From SB11 sp965249955 (GTDB taxonomy: Bacteria > Bacteroidota > Bacteroidia > UBA8524): a stretch of 64,000 nt of DNA. The first letter of the stretch is position 1. The number at the start of each line of letters is the position of its first letter. The notes under the pieces were generated by a model. The model did not search any database. It had not been told where the DNA came from and saw nothing but the letters and a program-made list of their open reading frames with translations. Positions 54,034-63,267 of this stretch are shown in pieces. The stretch lies in the NCBI GenBank assembly GCA_965249955.1, contig OZ252261.1, positions 372,001 through 436,000 of the forward strand, read 5' to 3'. The position numbers and the translations under genes were made by a program.

Positions 54034-56757
54034 TTATTTAGCTATCACAACCTTGTACACGCTTTGGCTATTGCCCATTTTAAGATTTAGGTAATACACA
54101 CCCTCTCTTAAAGCTGAAATATCAATACGGTTTTCACCCTCGCTAATTTGTTGGGTGGTGTGCAATACCTCTTTGCCTTGTGCATCAAAAATACTTAGCT
54201 CGCCCAAACCACCAAAGCTGTTATTATTAGCTATAAACAAATAATCTCCACTTGCAGGTACTGGATAAACACTTATATTTTTATCAAGATTTTTAATAGA
54301 ATTTAAAATAGTCCATACTTGGAAATAGGCAGTATCAGTTTTGCATCCGTTGGTATCTCTGGCAATTGCTTTTATGGTAGCCGATAGCAAACCGTTATCC
54401 CAACGCAAATGCATACTATCGTTAAACGTTTGCATAAAATCAGGTGTTTGGCTCACGCTCCATGTATAATTATAGCCTGCACTTCCACCATTAATAGTAT
54501 AAGTATACTGGCGGGCGTGTTTCATAAAAGGTTCTCCGCTTATAGATACTGGTAAAGGTTTATAAATAGTACCCAATATACTTGGAGCAGAAACACCCGA
54601 AGTGCAACCCGTAATTGTATCTGTAACATTAAGCGTTACTGAATATGAGCCTTCTTTGGTAAAAGTTATTGATGAAGTTTGCTGATTACTTGTGCTTCCT
54701 TCGCTAAATAACCACATATACTTATAGTTAATACCCACAGCAGTGGTTGTAACTTTATACCCATTACTATCTAAGCATTTGCCTAAATTGGCTTTAATTA
54801 TATCATTAGTTGGTGTATTATTCACCACTATTATTCTTGAGGCACTATCTATACACCCTTGTTGTGAAGTAACAATCAAGCGTACTTTATAGCTTTGCGC
54901 TAATGTTGGTACAAATACAAAAGAATCAGTAAAAGTGGTATCATCTCCTCCTATTTGCCAGTTTTGTATATAAGGTGCATTGTGAGTAGTTCCGTTTTTA
55001 ATAATAAAAGGTTTTGTCCATAAACAAACTACACTATCACTGAGCACTATTACTGGTTTTGGTGCAGGGTAATAACTTACACTATCAGTAATACCCAAAG
55101 CCATATTATAGTAAGTTCCTGCGGGTGTTTTTTGTAGTCTTTCAGCACGTACCATATAGTAGTAATGACCTGCGGGAGCTGTAATATCAACAAAGCTATC
55201 AGCAGTAACAGTAGCTACCCATTTATATTCATCGTCCAAACCTGTTGCTCTATAAATACGGTAACCACTTATACCTGTATCGGCACTTGCAGTCCATTTC
55301 AGGTGTATCCCTTTACAATTTGGGGTAATTGTGAGGTTTGATGCCGCCGACATAGGATGCAATCGCAAAGAAGGGTCGCCCATCAGTCCCATGTGTACAC
55401 CATTGCTTACGTACTCTGAAAAATATAAGTTTCGGGGCGAATTGGCCGAAGCCGTAGCACAATAGCCTACTGTTTGTCCCAAAGCCATTTGATGATAATA
55501 ATATACAGGCCTTCCGCTCCATGTTGAAGTTAGTATTAACGAACGTGAAGCTAAAGGAGCTTTTAGCAGGTTGTTGGTATTGTCCCAATCACCAAAATAA
55601 CTTCCAAAGTATGAAGTAAAAGGGCTTGTAAGTGAATCGTTTACAAAATCGCTTGTACTGGCTATGCCCGAACTAGAAGTATAACTTCCAAAGCCGCTTG
55701 TAGTAGTAAACATATACGAGCGGGCTTTTAATTCTGTTAAAAAATCTGCCTCACGTATAGAATCGCCAAACATTCCCGAGTAGCTTCCCCAACCACCACG
55801 CACAAAGGCCTCGCCACCAAAGCTGCCTATGGCATCTTCAATTAATCCGCGTAATACAATAGCATATTGGTTTTGTTTAAAACCGTGTGCTTTAGCTAAA
55901 TAGCGTTTGGTAAGCAGCGTATCATTAAGTCCAAAAGCAGGCATATTAAACATATCTACCCTGCCCACATTCAATTTAGCACTACCGGGTACTATTGCAT
56001 CAGCATCAAACTTACCATCATTCGGCACATTATAATTTCGTGGGCTTGATGATACTTTTACATTCAGTACATAATCCGTCCACTGGCTGTTGCTAGGGTC
56101 GGCATAATACAAATCAGCAGGCCATGCACCATAATGGTCGGTGTGCCCATCAGGCCCTACATAGCCCGAATACGGCACGGGAACGTGCCCCAATAGATAC
56201 ACCGATTTAAAGTTTACCGAATCTTGTTGCCACAAACCTGTAATATGCTGTTTAACCTGTATTGCTGTACCTGTGCGGCTAACATAACGGGTAATAACTT
56301 GCCAACCGTCGCCACGTAAATCGGCTTGCAGTTGCTCTATTTCAGCGGCCAAAGGCAGTAAATAGTTACTATCGACCAATAGCATTAGCTTACCACGATA
56401 GTTGTATTTATCCAAGCCATCAGCAGCATATATATATCCGTACCCGTTATAGTTTGGCGTAAGTTTTACCACCTGATATTCTATACCCTGCCCTGCTACT
56501 ACACTGCTATCTGTAAAAGTAGTATCGGTAGCCGAAAGCGTAGCTCGTGCTGTCCAGCTAAGTGCTGAGGGAGCTTTTGAAAAAACTTTGTATTGAGTAG
56601 CTGCCGCAGCCTTATTCCAACTGAGTTGAAAACGCAAAGGGCTTTGCAACACCGATAGTTTTATACCTACGGTATAATCTTTTGAAACCTGCCCAAAGGT
56701 GTACACCGACACAGTAAGGGCAATGATAAAGAGGGTTAGCTTTTTCACTAACGCCAA
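54034..56757 (-). CDS. T9SS protein with gingipain/caspase-like fold, catalytic residues apparently lost
   Basis: 907 residues. Signal peptide, a fibronectin-like region, then a C25-like fold (KLMLLVDSNYLLPLA, VYLLGHVPVPYSG, DADAIVPGSAKLNVGRVDM, GDPSLRLHP; residues about 115-460). Where gingipains have GHG plus a catalytic Cys, this sequence has YFGSYFGDWD and LILTSTWSGRP, so no His/Cys pair is evident. PKD-type domains and a T9SS sorting domain (YPVPASGD, IFDAQGKEV, LREGVYYLNL) follow. Likely a non-catalytic surface protein. Confidence 0.75.
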   Translation of the reverse strand: MALVKKLTLFIIALTVSVYTFGQVSKDYTVGIKLSVLQSPLRFQLSWNKAAAATQYKVFSKAPSALSWTARATLSATDTTFTDSSVVAGQGIEYQVVKLTPNYNGYGYIYAADGLDKYNYRGKLMLLVDSNYLLPLAAEIEQLQADLRGDGWQVITRYVSRTGTAIQVKQHITGLWQQDSVNFKSVYLLGHVPVPYSGYVGPDGHTDHYGAWPADLYYADPSNSQWTDYVLNVKVSSSPRNYNVPNDGKFDADAIVPGSAKLNVGRVDMFNMPAFGLNDTLLTKRYLAKAHGFKQNQYAIVLRGLIEDAIGSFGGEAFVRGGWGSYSGMFGDSIREADFLTELKARSYMFTTTSGFGSYTSSSGIASTSDFVNDSLTSPFTSYFGSYFGDWDNTNNLLKAPLASRSLILTSTWSGRPVYYYHQMALGQTVGYCATASANSPRNLYFSEYVSNGVHMGLMGDPSLRLHPMSAASNLTITPNCKGIHLKWTASADTGISGYRIYRATGLDDEYKWVATVTADSFVDITAPAGHYYYMVRAERLQKTPAGTYYNMALGITDSVSYYPAPKPVIVLSDSVVCLWTKPFIIKNGTTHNAPYIQNWQIGGDDTTFTDSFVFVPTLAQSYKVRLIVTSQQGCIDSASRIIVVNNTPTNDIIKANLGKCLDSNGYKVTTTAVGINYKYMWLFSEGSTSNQQTSSITFTKEGSYSVTLNVTDTITGCTSGVSAPSILGTIYKPLPVSISGEPFMKHARQYTYTINGGSAGYNYTWSVSQTPDFMQTFNDSMHLRWDNGLLSATIKAIARDTNGCKTDTAYFQVWTILNSIKNLDKNISVYPVPASGDYLFIANNNSFGGLGELSIFDAQGKEVLHTTQQISEGENRIDISALREGVYYLNLKMGNSQSVYKVVIAK

Positions 56758-56850
56758 AGTTACAAATAGTTTACAATCAATTTTTTATTTCTGTTTAACT
56801 AAAATGGTAAGCAGAAATATTGGCGACTTTGCGCCTTGGCGTTCATAGCT

Positions 56851-57321
56851 CTAATTCACAATCTTATTCGCACAGTACGAGCTGGCAAAAGCATTGGGTT
56901 TGGCTTTAAATATAAAACCCATACTTAGTATATAACCCATAGCCTCGCTAAGTGCACTGTTTGATTTGAATTGAGGGCTGGTATTTATATCAGCGTGTAC
57001 TTCAAGCTCTACATGGTATTTATCCAGCATATTGCACAGTTGGTAGGCAATATCAATAGATTTTGCAACCTCGTTTAGCATACGTTCTTTTACGCTAATA
57101 CCTGCTTTTTGTTTGTCGGTTTTAATAAACATAAAACCGCCGCGTTTATCACGCACAAATACAATTACGGTAGCATATTCTATCACCTCGCCATATACCT
57201 GCGAGTCTGTACCAATGCATACTTTTAGTTTGTTACCTAGCTTGCGTTCGTTCAAGATGGTTTTCTCCACCTCGGCAATTATGTCGTCGCTAAGTCTTGA
57301 TCCATCTAGTTTTCTCCACAT
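56851..57321 (-). CDS. DUF458 / YkuK-like RNase H-fold protein
   Basis: 156 residues. Starts RKLDGSRLSDDIIAEVE; VCIGTDSQVYGEVIEYATVIVF gives the RNase H-like first strands with Asp, and EVHADINTSPQFKSN has the second acidic pair. The DUF458 family includes B. subtilis YkuK; nuclease activity is predicted from fold only. A -7 element (TATCTTTG, 57327-57334) lies 5 bases before the ATG. Confidence 0.85.
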   Translation of the reverse strand: MWRKLDGSRLSDDIIAEVEKTILNERKLGNKLKVCIGTDSQVYGEVIEYATVIVFVRDKRGGFMFIKTDKQKAGISVKERMLNEVAKSIDIAYQLCNMLDKYHVELEVHADINTSPQFKSNSALSEAMGYILSMGFIFKAKPNAFASSYCANKIVN

Positions 57322-57326
57322 ACTAT

Positions 57327-57334
57327 CAAAGATA
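57327..57334 (-). promoter_or_regulatory. -7 promoter element of the DUF458 gene, leaderless spacing
   Basis: TATCTTTG on the minus strand, 5 bases before the ATG at 57321. Confidence 0.5.
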
Positions 57335-57429
57335 GCAATTGTGGCGACTAATTGAATATCAATTTATTGTAAAGAAAATTCGGGTATGGATGAGCGTATG
57401 CATAGCAATAATAAATGAGTTTCAATTTA

Positions 57430-57487
57430 GCTTTTAGCCATTAGCCTTTGGCTATTAGCAAAAAGCCAAGAGCCAAAGGCTAAAAGC
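57430..57487. repeat. Competing inverted repeats after ettA
   Basis: TAGCCTTTGGCT (57442-57453) pairs with AGCCAAAGGCTA (57471-57482), while GCTTTTAGCC (57430-57439) can pair with GGCTAAAAGC (57478-57487), the two right arms overlapping. Seven-base variants of TTAGCC/GGCTAA recur. No T-run, so a weak terminator at best. Confidence 0.6.
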
Positions 57488-57494
57488 AAATAGC

Positions 57495-59162
57495 TTATAC
57501 CAATTTTTTAAACCTCACCCTAGTAGGAGCTGCATCGCCTAAGCGTTTTTTGCGGTTCTCTTCGTAGTCGCTAAAGTTCCCTTCAAACCAGTAGGCGGTA
57601 GAGTTTCCTTCAAACGCTAATATGTGGGTAGCTACCCTATCTAAAAACCACCTGTCGTGGCTAATAATAACGGCGCAACCTGCAAAGTTTTCAAGGGCTT
57701 CTTCAAGCGCACGCAAGGTGTTTATATCTATATCGTTAGTAGGCTCATCCAGTAGCAATACGTTACCGCCATCTTTTAGCGTAAGCGCCAAGTGTACACG
57801 GTTACGCTCACCACCCGATAACACCCCTACTTTTTTGCTTTGGTCGTTACCGCCAAAGTTAAATTTAGAGATGTAGGCACGAGAGTTTATTTGCTTGTCG
57901 CCTAGCATCATAGTATCAGTGCCGCCTGCAATTACTTCAAACACAGTTTTATCAGGCTCAAGTCCGTCGTGGCTTTGGTCAACATAGGCTGTTTTAACAG
58001 TCTCGCCTACTTTAAATGTACCTTTATCGGGTTGTTCTAAGCCCAAAATCATTTTAAACAATGTGGTTTTACCCGCACCGTTAGGGCCAATAACACCTAC
58101 TATACCTGCTTTGGGTAGATTGAAGCTTAAATCTTCAAACAACAGTTTATCGCCAAAGGCTTTGCTTACGCCTTGTGCTTCTATAACCACATCACCCAAA
58201 CGAGGGCCTGCGGGAATAAATAATTCTAATTTCGATTCTCTTTCTTTTCCGCCTTCGCTCATTAGCTTATCGTAAGCTGCCAAACGGGCTTTACCTTTTG
58301 ATTGACGTGCTTTTGGAGCCATACGCACCCATTCCAACTCACGTTCCAACGTTTTTTGGCGTTTGCTTTCGGTTTTCTCTTCCTGTGCCATACGCAGCGA
58401 TTTTTGCTCTAACCAGCTGCTGTAATTGCCTTTCCAAGGAATACCCTCGCCCCTATCCAATTCTAATATCCAACCGGCTACATTATCTAAAAAGTACCTA
58501 TCGTGCGTTACGGCTATAACTGTACCTTTATACTCTTGCAAATAACGTTCAAGCCATAGTACGCTTTCAGCATCCAAGTGGTTGGTAGGCTCATCCAATA
58601 ACAAAATATCGGGCTCGCTTAATAATAAACGACACATAGCCACACGACGGCGTTCACCACCTGATAGATTAGCCACAGGCGCATCACCCTCAGGGCAACG
58701 CAAAGCATCCATAGCCACTTCAAGCCTTTGGTCTAATTCCCAAGCATTGTACTGGTCTATTTTCTCCATCAATTCTGATTGTCTATCAATCAGTTTCATC
58801 ATCTCATCTTCGTCAATAGGCTCTGATAGTTTAAGGTTCACAGCATCGTATTCAGTTAATACATCAACAATGTGTTGCACACCTTCTTGCACTATCTCTT
58901 TTACTGTTTTGGTATTATCCAACTCAGGCTCTTGCGCTAAATAACCGATTTTATACCCCGGGCTAAATACAACTTCGCCCAAATGGTCTTTATCTAAACC
59001 TGCAATAATTTTTAGCAGGCTCGATTTTCCTGAACCGTTTAAACCCAGTACGCCAATTTTTGCACCGTAAAAAAATGATAGGTAAATGTTTTTAAGGACT
59101 TGTTTTTGTGGAGGGTAAATTTTGCTTACGCGCTCCATTGAGAATATTATTTTTTCAGACAT
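57495..59162 (-). CDS. ettA: Energy-dependent translational throttle protein EttA (ABC-F)
   Basis: 555 residues, two ABC domains without membrane segments. Walker A GLNGSGKSS and GPNGAGKTT, signatures LSGGERRR and LSGGERNR, Walker B LLLDEPTNHLD and LLLDEPTNDID, and the EttA-type P-loop linker. ABC-F proteins bind the ribosomal E site; EttA gates the first elongation step according to ATP/ADP. Length and motifs match EttA rather than a resistance ABC-F. Confidence 0.93.
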   Translation of the reverse strand: MSEKIIFSMERVSKIYPPQKQVLKNIYLSFFYGAKIGVLGLNGSGKSSLLKIIAGLDKDHLGEVVFSPGYKIGYLAQEPELDNTKTVKEIVQEGVQHIVDVLTEYDAVNLKLSEPIDEDEMMKLIDRQSELMEKIDQYNAWELDQRLEVAMDALRCPEGDAPVANLSGGERRRVAMCRLLLSEPDILLLDEPTNHLDAESVLWLERYLQEYKGTVIAVTHDRYFLDNVAGWILELDRGEGIPWKGNYSSWLEQKSLRMAQEEKTESKRQKTLERELEWVRMAPKARQSKGKARLAAYDKLMSEGGKERESKLELFIPAGPRLGDVVIEAQGVSKAFGDKLLFEDLSFNLPKAGIVGVIGPNGAGKTTLFKMILGLEQPDKGTFKVGETVKTAYVDQSHDGLEPDKTVFEVIAGGTDTMMLGDKQINSRAYISKFNFGGNDQSKKVGVLSGGERNRVHLALTLKDGGNVLLLDEPTNDIDINTLRALEEALENFAGCAVIISHDRWFLDRVATHILAFEGNSTAYWFEGNFSDYEENRKKRLGDAAPTRVRFKKLV

Positions 59163-59236
59163 ATTGTTTCGGGTAGAATTTTTTGGAAGTGCAAAGTAAA
59201 GGGGAATTTTTCATCCACTAAAGTTTATTTGCCAAA

Positions 59237-59695
59237 TCAATCATCAATTTTTGCTCTATCTGCAACTTTAACATACCCTTCCAATTTATTTATATCAGCA
59301 AATATGGGGGCTACTACATTTACAAACCTTAGCTGGTTTTCTTTGCTATCGGCATAGGCATAAAACGCACCGGCTTCAGGGTCAAAATCTATATGGTTTA
59401 ATAGCTCTGTATCTTCTTTTTCTAATATTTGGATAATGTGGCCTGCCCAGCATTCTCCATTGCCTTCGTATCCATGCTTGGCAAAAAAATCATAGTATTT
59501 AGGGAATAAATCTTCTGATTCAAGGGCAGCAACAATAGTATGCTGTCCATTATCCATAATCTCAAATGGGAAATAATCTTTCATGGTATTTACTGTTTCT
59601 CTATTGGTTTGTTGGGGCAACTTATTTTTTGGTGCGCTGTTGCACCCAAAAAATAATAAGGCTAGGCTAATGCTAAAAATGGCTTTTATCATCAC
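59237..59695 (-). CDS. Lipoprotein with Imm51-like domain
   Basis: 152 residues. Lipobox LLFFGC, so anchored in a membrane. The domain has YEGNGECWAGHIIQ and FDPEAGAFYAYAD, which match the Imm51 immunity-protein pattern (GNGxxW ... FDPEAGxFxAYS). Immunity proteins of this family protect against polymorphic toxins; a lipoprotein form fits a periplasmic or surface toxin target. No toxin gene is near, so it could be an orphan or a repurposed domain. Confidence 0.7.
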   Translation of the reverse strand: MMIKAIFSISLALLFFGCNSAPKNKLPQQTNRETVNTMKDYFPFEIMDNGQHTIVAALESEDLFPKYYDFFAKHGYEGNGECWAGHIIQILEKEDTELLNHIDFDPEAGAFYAYADSKENQLRFVNVVAPIFADINKLEGYVKVADRAKIDD

Positions 59696-59793
59696 TGCAA
59701 AATAACAATTTGCTTACAACTGCACTATTAAATATTAGCATACACCTAAATGATATTAGAAATGGTATTTAGGACTAACCACCAAAATTAGGG

Positions 59794-59802
59794 TAGCTTT
59801 GC
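59794..59802 (+). promoter_or_regulatory. -7 promoter element of the methyltransferase gene, leaderless spacing
   Basis: TAGCTTTGC, 5 bases before the ATG at 59808. Confidence 0.5.
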
Positions 59803-59807
59803 CCTAT

Positions 59808-60509
59808 ATGGAAAATAATCTTTTAGTTAAACTATTAATACAACTGGGCTTAATAAACCCCAATAAAAAAATAGCCGAACAACTACGCCAACCCCACGGC
59901 GAATTGGGGCAGTTTGTCGGTCAGCAAATGAATGTGGGCAACCGCCAATTGTACAATTTTATGTTTGAAAAGATAAACCTTAGCAATAACGAAGCTGCGT
60001 TAGAAATTGGCTATGGCAACGGTAATTTTTTTAAAGAGATTATTGAGAAAACCCAAGTAGGTAAACTTAGCGGGATAGACTTCTCACGCGATATGTACAA
60101 AGAAGCCATTACTACCAATGAGGATTTGATTAAAGAAGGCAAACTTGACCTTCACTTTGGAAGTAGCGATGCTATGCCTTTTGAGGACAATAGTTTTGAC
60201 AAGGTATACTGCCTTAATGTGGTGTATTTTTGGCAACATCCACAGCATCATTTAAAAGAGATATTGCGTGTGTTAAAACCTAACGGTACTTTTTATGCGG
60301 GTATACGTACTAGAGAAAGTATGCTAAAAATGCCTTTTATTAAGTATGGTTTTACTATTTACGACCCTAGCGATTTTGAAGAGGTTTTGAAACAAAACGG
60401 CTTTACTAATATTACCCACACACCCACTATTGAAAACAGTGTTGAGTACGACGGCAGCAAGCTAGATATAAGCTCGGCGTGTGTGCAAGGCAATAAACCT
60501 GTTGTTTAA
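59808..60509 (+). CDS. Class I SAM-dependent methyltransferase
   Basis: 233 residues from the ATG at 59808; the TTG at 59799 lies on the -7 element. Motif I ALEIGYGNGNF (SAM binding), FGSSDAMPFEDNSFDKVYCLNVVYFW (motifs II/III) and LRVLKPNGTFYAGIR (post-motif). Methyltransf_11-type fold with no substrate clue. Followed by the palindrome cluster. Confidence 0.85.
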   Translation: MENNLLVKLLIQLGLINPNKKIAEQLRQPHGELGQFVGQQMNVGNRQLYNFMFEKINLSNNEAALEIGYGNGNFFKEIIEKTQVGKLSGIDFSRDMYKEAITTNEDLIKEGKLDLHFGSSDAMPFEDNSFDKVYCLNVVYFWQHPQHHLKEILRVLKPNGTFYAGIRTRESMLKMPFIKYGFTIYDPSDFEEVLKQNGFTNITHTPTIENSVEYDGSKLDISSACVQGNKPVV

Positions 60510-60531
60510 ATTATTACTAATTACGGTTTAC

Positions 60532-60630
60532 GGTGGGTTTGAAACCCATCACTTTTATAATTATAGCCAAAAGAGGGACTTTAAGTCCCTCTTTTGGCTA
60601 TAATTTGGATAGAATAGGATTTTATATCCT
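60532..60630. repeat. Three palindromes with 41-base centre spacing
   Basis: Hairpins centred at 60541 (9-bp arms incl. one G-T), 60582 (23-bp arms, 60559-60581/60583-60605) and 60623 (5-bp arms), each 41 bases apart. Core forms are GGGTTT-G-AAACCC, GGGACTT-T-AAGTCCC and AGGAT-TTT.. ATCCT. The bases differ but pairing is kept. Confidence 0.65.
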
Positions 60631-60775
60631 GTTCAAAAGATTTACAAGCAACAAATTCGTAAGCCGAACCATTACTCAGTGAGTAGAGGGTCAATATCGC
60701 TTCACTGCCGAGCGGATGCTCTATTATTTTCGGCACGAGCGGATGCTCGAGCAAGCTTTAATAGATAAAATTAGC
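60631..60775. other. Intergenic stretch with a 13-base direct repeat
   Basis: No gene. CGAGCGGATGCTC occurs at 60709-60721 and 60736-60748; the GC content here is higher than nearby. Confidence 0.6.
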
Positions 60776-63238
60776 TTAAAACTTAGCTATTAAACTAAGG
60801 TTAATACGGCGACTGGTAAGGTAATTAGGTACTCCGTAGGTAGTTCCTTCAACATCGCGCACCCAAATAAACGATATGGTATTGTTGGCCTGTGTGAGGT
60901 TAAATATTTGCACGCTAAGAAACAGCGATTTGAATAGTTTGCTGAAACGCGTAGTACGTGGATCGTCCTCGGTATAAATATCGCGAGAGAAACCAATATC
61001 AACACGACGGTAGGCAGGTAGTTTAAAGCCTTCTTCAAAACGGTTATCACCTCCCAAGTAAAACGGCAAGTTTGAACCATACACCAAGTTTAGCTGCATT
61101 TTATAGCGCGGCCAACGGTCAAGCTCATCCTGAAACAAAACACCCATATTTACTCTTTGATCGGTGGGGCGACGTATATAACCCGATTGACGTTCAACAC
61201 CCTGAGCATCAGTATAGGTAATGTTTTCTTTAATACTCATTATAGAAAAACTAAACCACGACTCTAGGTCTTCTATAAACTCTCCATTAATACGGGTATC
61301 CCATCCAAAAGCACGTCCCTTGCTATTGTTATTAGCAAAATAGCGTATACGCACATTCTCTATTTGGTAGCCCACCAAATTATCCAACTGTTTGTAGTAT
61401 ACCTCGCTATAAAACTTAAATGGCCTGCCCCACATTTTAAAATTCATATCACCGCCAAACACATAATGTATGCTGCGTTGTGCTTTTACGTTGGTATTTA
61501 CTGAACCGTCAAGCCCTCTCAACTCGCGGTAAAAAGGCGGTTGGTAGTAGTAGCCAAAGGCAAACTTAAACACCCAATCGTGTTTTTTAAGGCTATCGTG
61601 TGCCACACGGCGATTGTATGCACGGTAAGGTTCAAAAGATATTTGCACACGCGGACTAACTACATTTTGTTGGTTTAGCGACCAATAGTTAGTGCGTATA
61701 CCATAGGTTACCTTTAGTTTTATAGAGTCTATAAGGGTATTGCTGTTTTGTATGTAGCCACTGTAGCGTTGGCTTTGCAGGTTGGCACTACCTTTTACAA
61801 AGTTGAACAGGTTAAGCGTATCGCCGCTATTAAAAGGCACTGCATATCCTGCCGAATCAACATAGTACCACTCGCGTTGTTTATCGTTTATAGTCTCTTG
61901 CTGAAATTTCACACCCCAATACAAAGCATTGTTTTTGGTAATATGGCTACCCTTGTGCCCTACTGCTGCTACAGTAGCATCAAGCTGGTTGCGGGCATGG
62001 TTGATAAAGTAACCTACCCCACGATTAAATCGGGCTTGACCAAAATTATCGCTGCCCAATTCGTTATCCAATTGGTCTAGCCTATATGCACCTTCGGTAG
62101 TAAAATATTCTCTTTCTGAACTATTAAAATACGAGCCAATAAGTTTTAGGTTGGTATACTTGCCCACATCGTAGTTTAGCGTTAGCCCATTCATTAAGGT
62201 ATTGTAACGCATTAGCTCGCTACCGTCAAAAAACACGGTAAGCTGCAAGGCATTGGTAACTGTACCGAAAGATGTGCGCTGTGTTTGAGGTACCAGCAAA
62301 AAGCGACTTAGGGCATAGTTGCCCAAATAGCTAATGCTTAGGTTTGATGATATATTGTAGGTAAACAGCCCTTGTACATCAATAAACAAAGGTTTGTATG
62401 AGCCTTGTACATCTAAGCTGTTGAGTAAATATCGATTGCTGCGTATACGGCTACCTGTAAGCCAAGTGAAACGGCCTTTTTTGCTTCGGCCTTCGGCATA
62501 CAGTCCACCCCCCATAAAATTAACGTTAGCACCTGCTGCAAACTGTTTTGGTCGGCGGTATTGCACATCCAATACGCTTGATAGTTTATCGCCATAACGA
62601 GCCTCAAAACCACCTGCCGAAAAGCGTACGTTTTCAACCATATCAGGGTTTATAAAACTAAGCCCTTCTTGTTGACCGCTACGCACTATTTGTGGTCGGT
62701 ATATTTCAATATCATTAACGTATACAAGGTTCTCGTCAAAATTTCCCCCGCGAACATTATAGGCAGAGCTTAGCTCGTTATTGCCCGATACTCCGGGGAG
62801 TGTGCGCAGTATAGCTTCAAAATTACCAGATACATTGGGCAATGTTCCGCTCAGTTTAGGGTCAATAGTTATGGTACTTGCTTTATCGCGGTCGCGTTCA
62901 ATTTCTATTTCTGTCTCTTTAACTGTAATTGCCTTAAAGTTAAGGGTAACATCAATTTCTACTTTTTGCCCTGCCGCTAGTGGCCCTACTTCACGCAAAA
63001 ATGGAGTAGCACTTAGGTAGCTGTATATAAGGTTTACTTTTTGACGCGCAGGTATTGTTATACTATAGTAACCATTGGCATTGGTAAAACTACCTTTATC
63101 ATTGCCTTGTATATATACAGAAGCATCGGGCACAGGCACGCCTGTACTATCGGTTACACGACCAGATATAGTGGCGTTTTGTGCAAACACGCATACGCTT
63201 AGTAAGCTAAGTAGAATTAGTAATTGGTATCGCAACAT
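60776..63238 (-). CDS. TonB-dependent receptor with carboxypeptidase-regulatory-like N-terminal domain
   Basis: 820 residues from the ATG at 63238 (signal MLRYQLLILLSLLSVCVFAQ). A CarboxypepD_reg-like domain (ISGRVTDSTGVPVPDASVYIQG) at 22-110, the plug (LSGTLPNVSGNFEAILRTLPGVSG, YNVRGGNFDENLVYVNDIEIY) and a 22-strand-type barrel ending in an aromatic residue. No SusD follows, so it is not a classic polysaccharide pair. Imports a large ligand across the outer membrane using TonB energy; substrate unknown. 29 bases after rpe. Confidence 0.9.
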   Translation of the reverse strand: MLRYQLLILLSLLSVCVFAQNATISGRVTDSTGVPVPDASVYIQGNDKGSFTNANGYYSITIPARQKVNLIYSYLSATPFLREVGPLAAGQKVEIDVTLNFKAITVKETEIEIERDRDKASTITIDPKLSGTLPNVSGNFEAILRTLPGVSGNNELSSAYNVRGGNFDENLVYVNDIEIYRPQIVRSGQQEGLSFINPDMVENVRFSAGGFEARYGDKLSSVLDVQYRRPKQFAAGANVNFMGGGLYAEGRSKKGRFTWLTGSRIRSNRYLLNSLDVQGSYKPLFIDVQGLFTYNISSNLSISYLGNYALSRFLLVPQTQRTSFGTVTNALQLTVFFDGSELMRYNTLMNGLTLNYDVGKYTNLKLIGSYFNSSEREYFTTEGAYRLDQLDNELGSDNFGQARFNRGVGYFINHARNQLDATVAAVGHKGSHITKNNALYWGVKFQQETINDKQREWYYVDSAGYAVPFNSGDTLNLFNFVKGSANLQSQRYSGYIQNSNTLIDSIKLKVTYGIRTNYWSLNQQNVVSPRVQISFEPYRAYNRRVAHDSLKKHDWVFKFAFGYYYQPPFYRELRGLDGSVNTNVKAQRSIHYVFGGDMNFKMWGRPFKFYSEVYYKQLDNLVGYQIENVRIRYFANNNSKGRAFGWDTRINGEFIEDLESWFSFSIMSIKENITYTDAQGVERQSGYIRRPTDQRVNMGVLFQDELDRWPRYKMQLNLVYGSNLPFYLGGDNRFEEGFKLPAYRRVDIGFSRDIYTEDDPRTTRFSKLFKSLFLSVQIFNLTQANNTISFIWVRDVEGTTYGVPNYLTSRRINLSLIAKF

Positions 63239-63267
63239 CAACAAGCTACTAAACGGCAAAATGGTTA

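Noticed and set aside
57430..57487. CRISPR-like or tandem repeat after ettA
   Set aside because: Only short TTAGCC variants, no regular period; kept as competing inverted repeats only.
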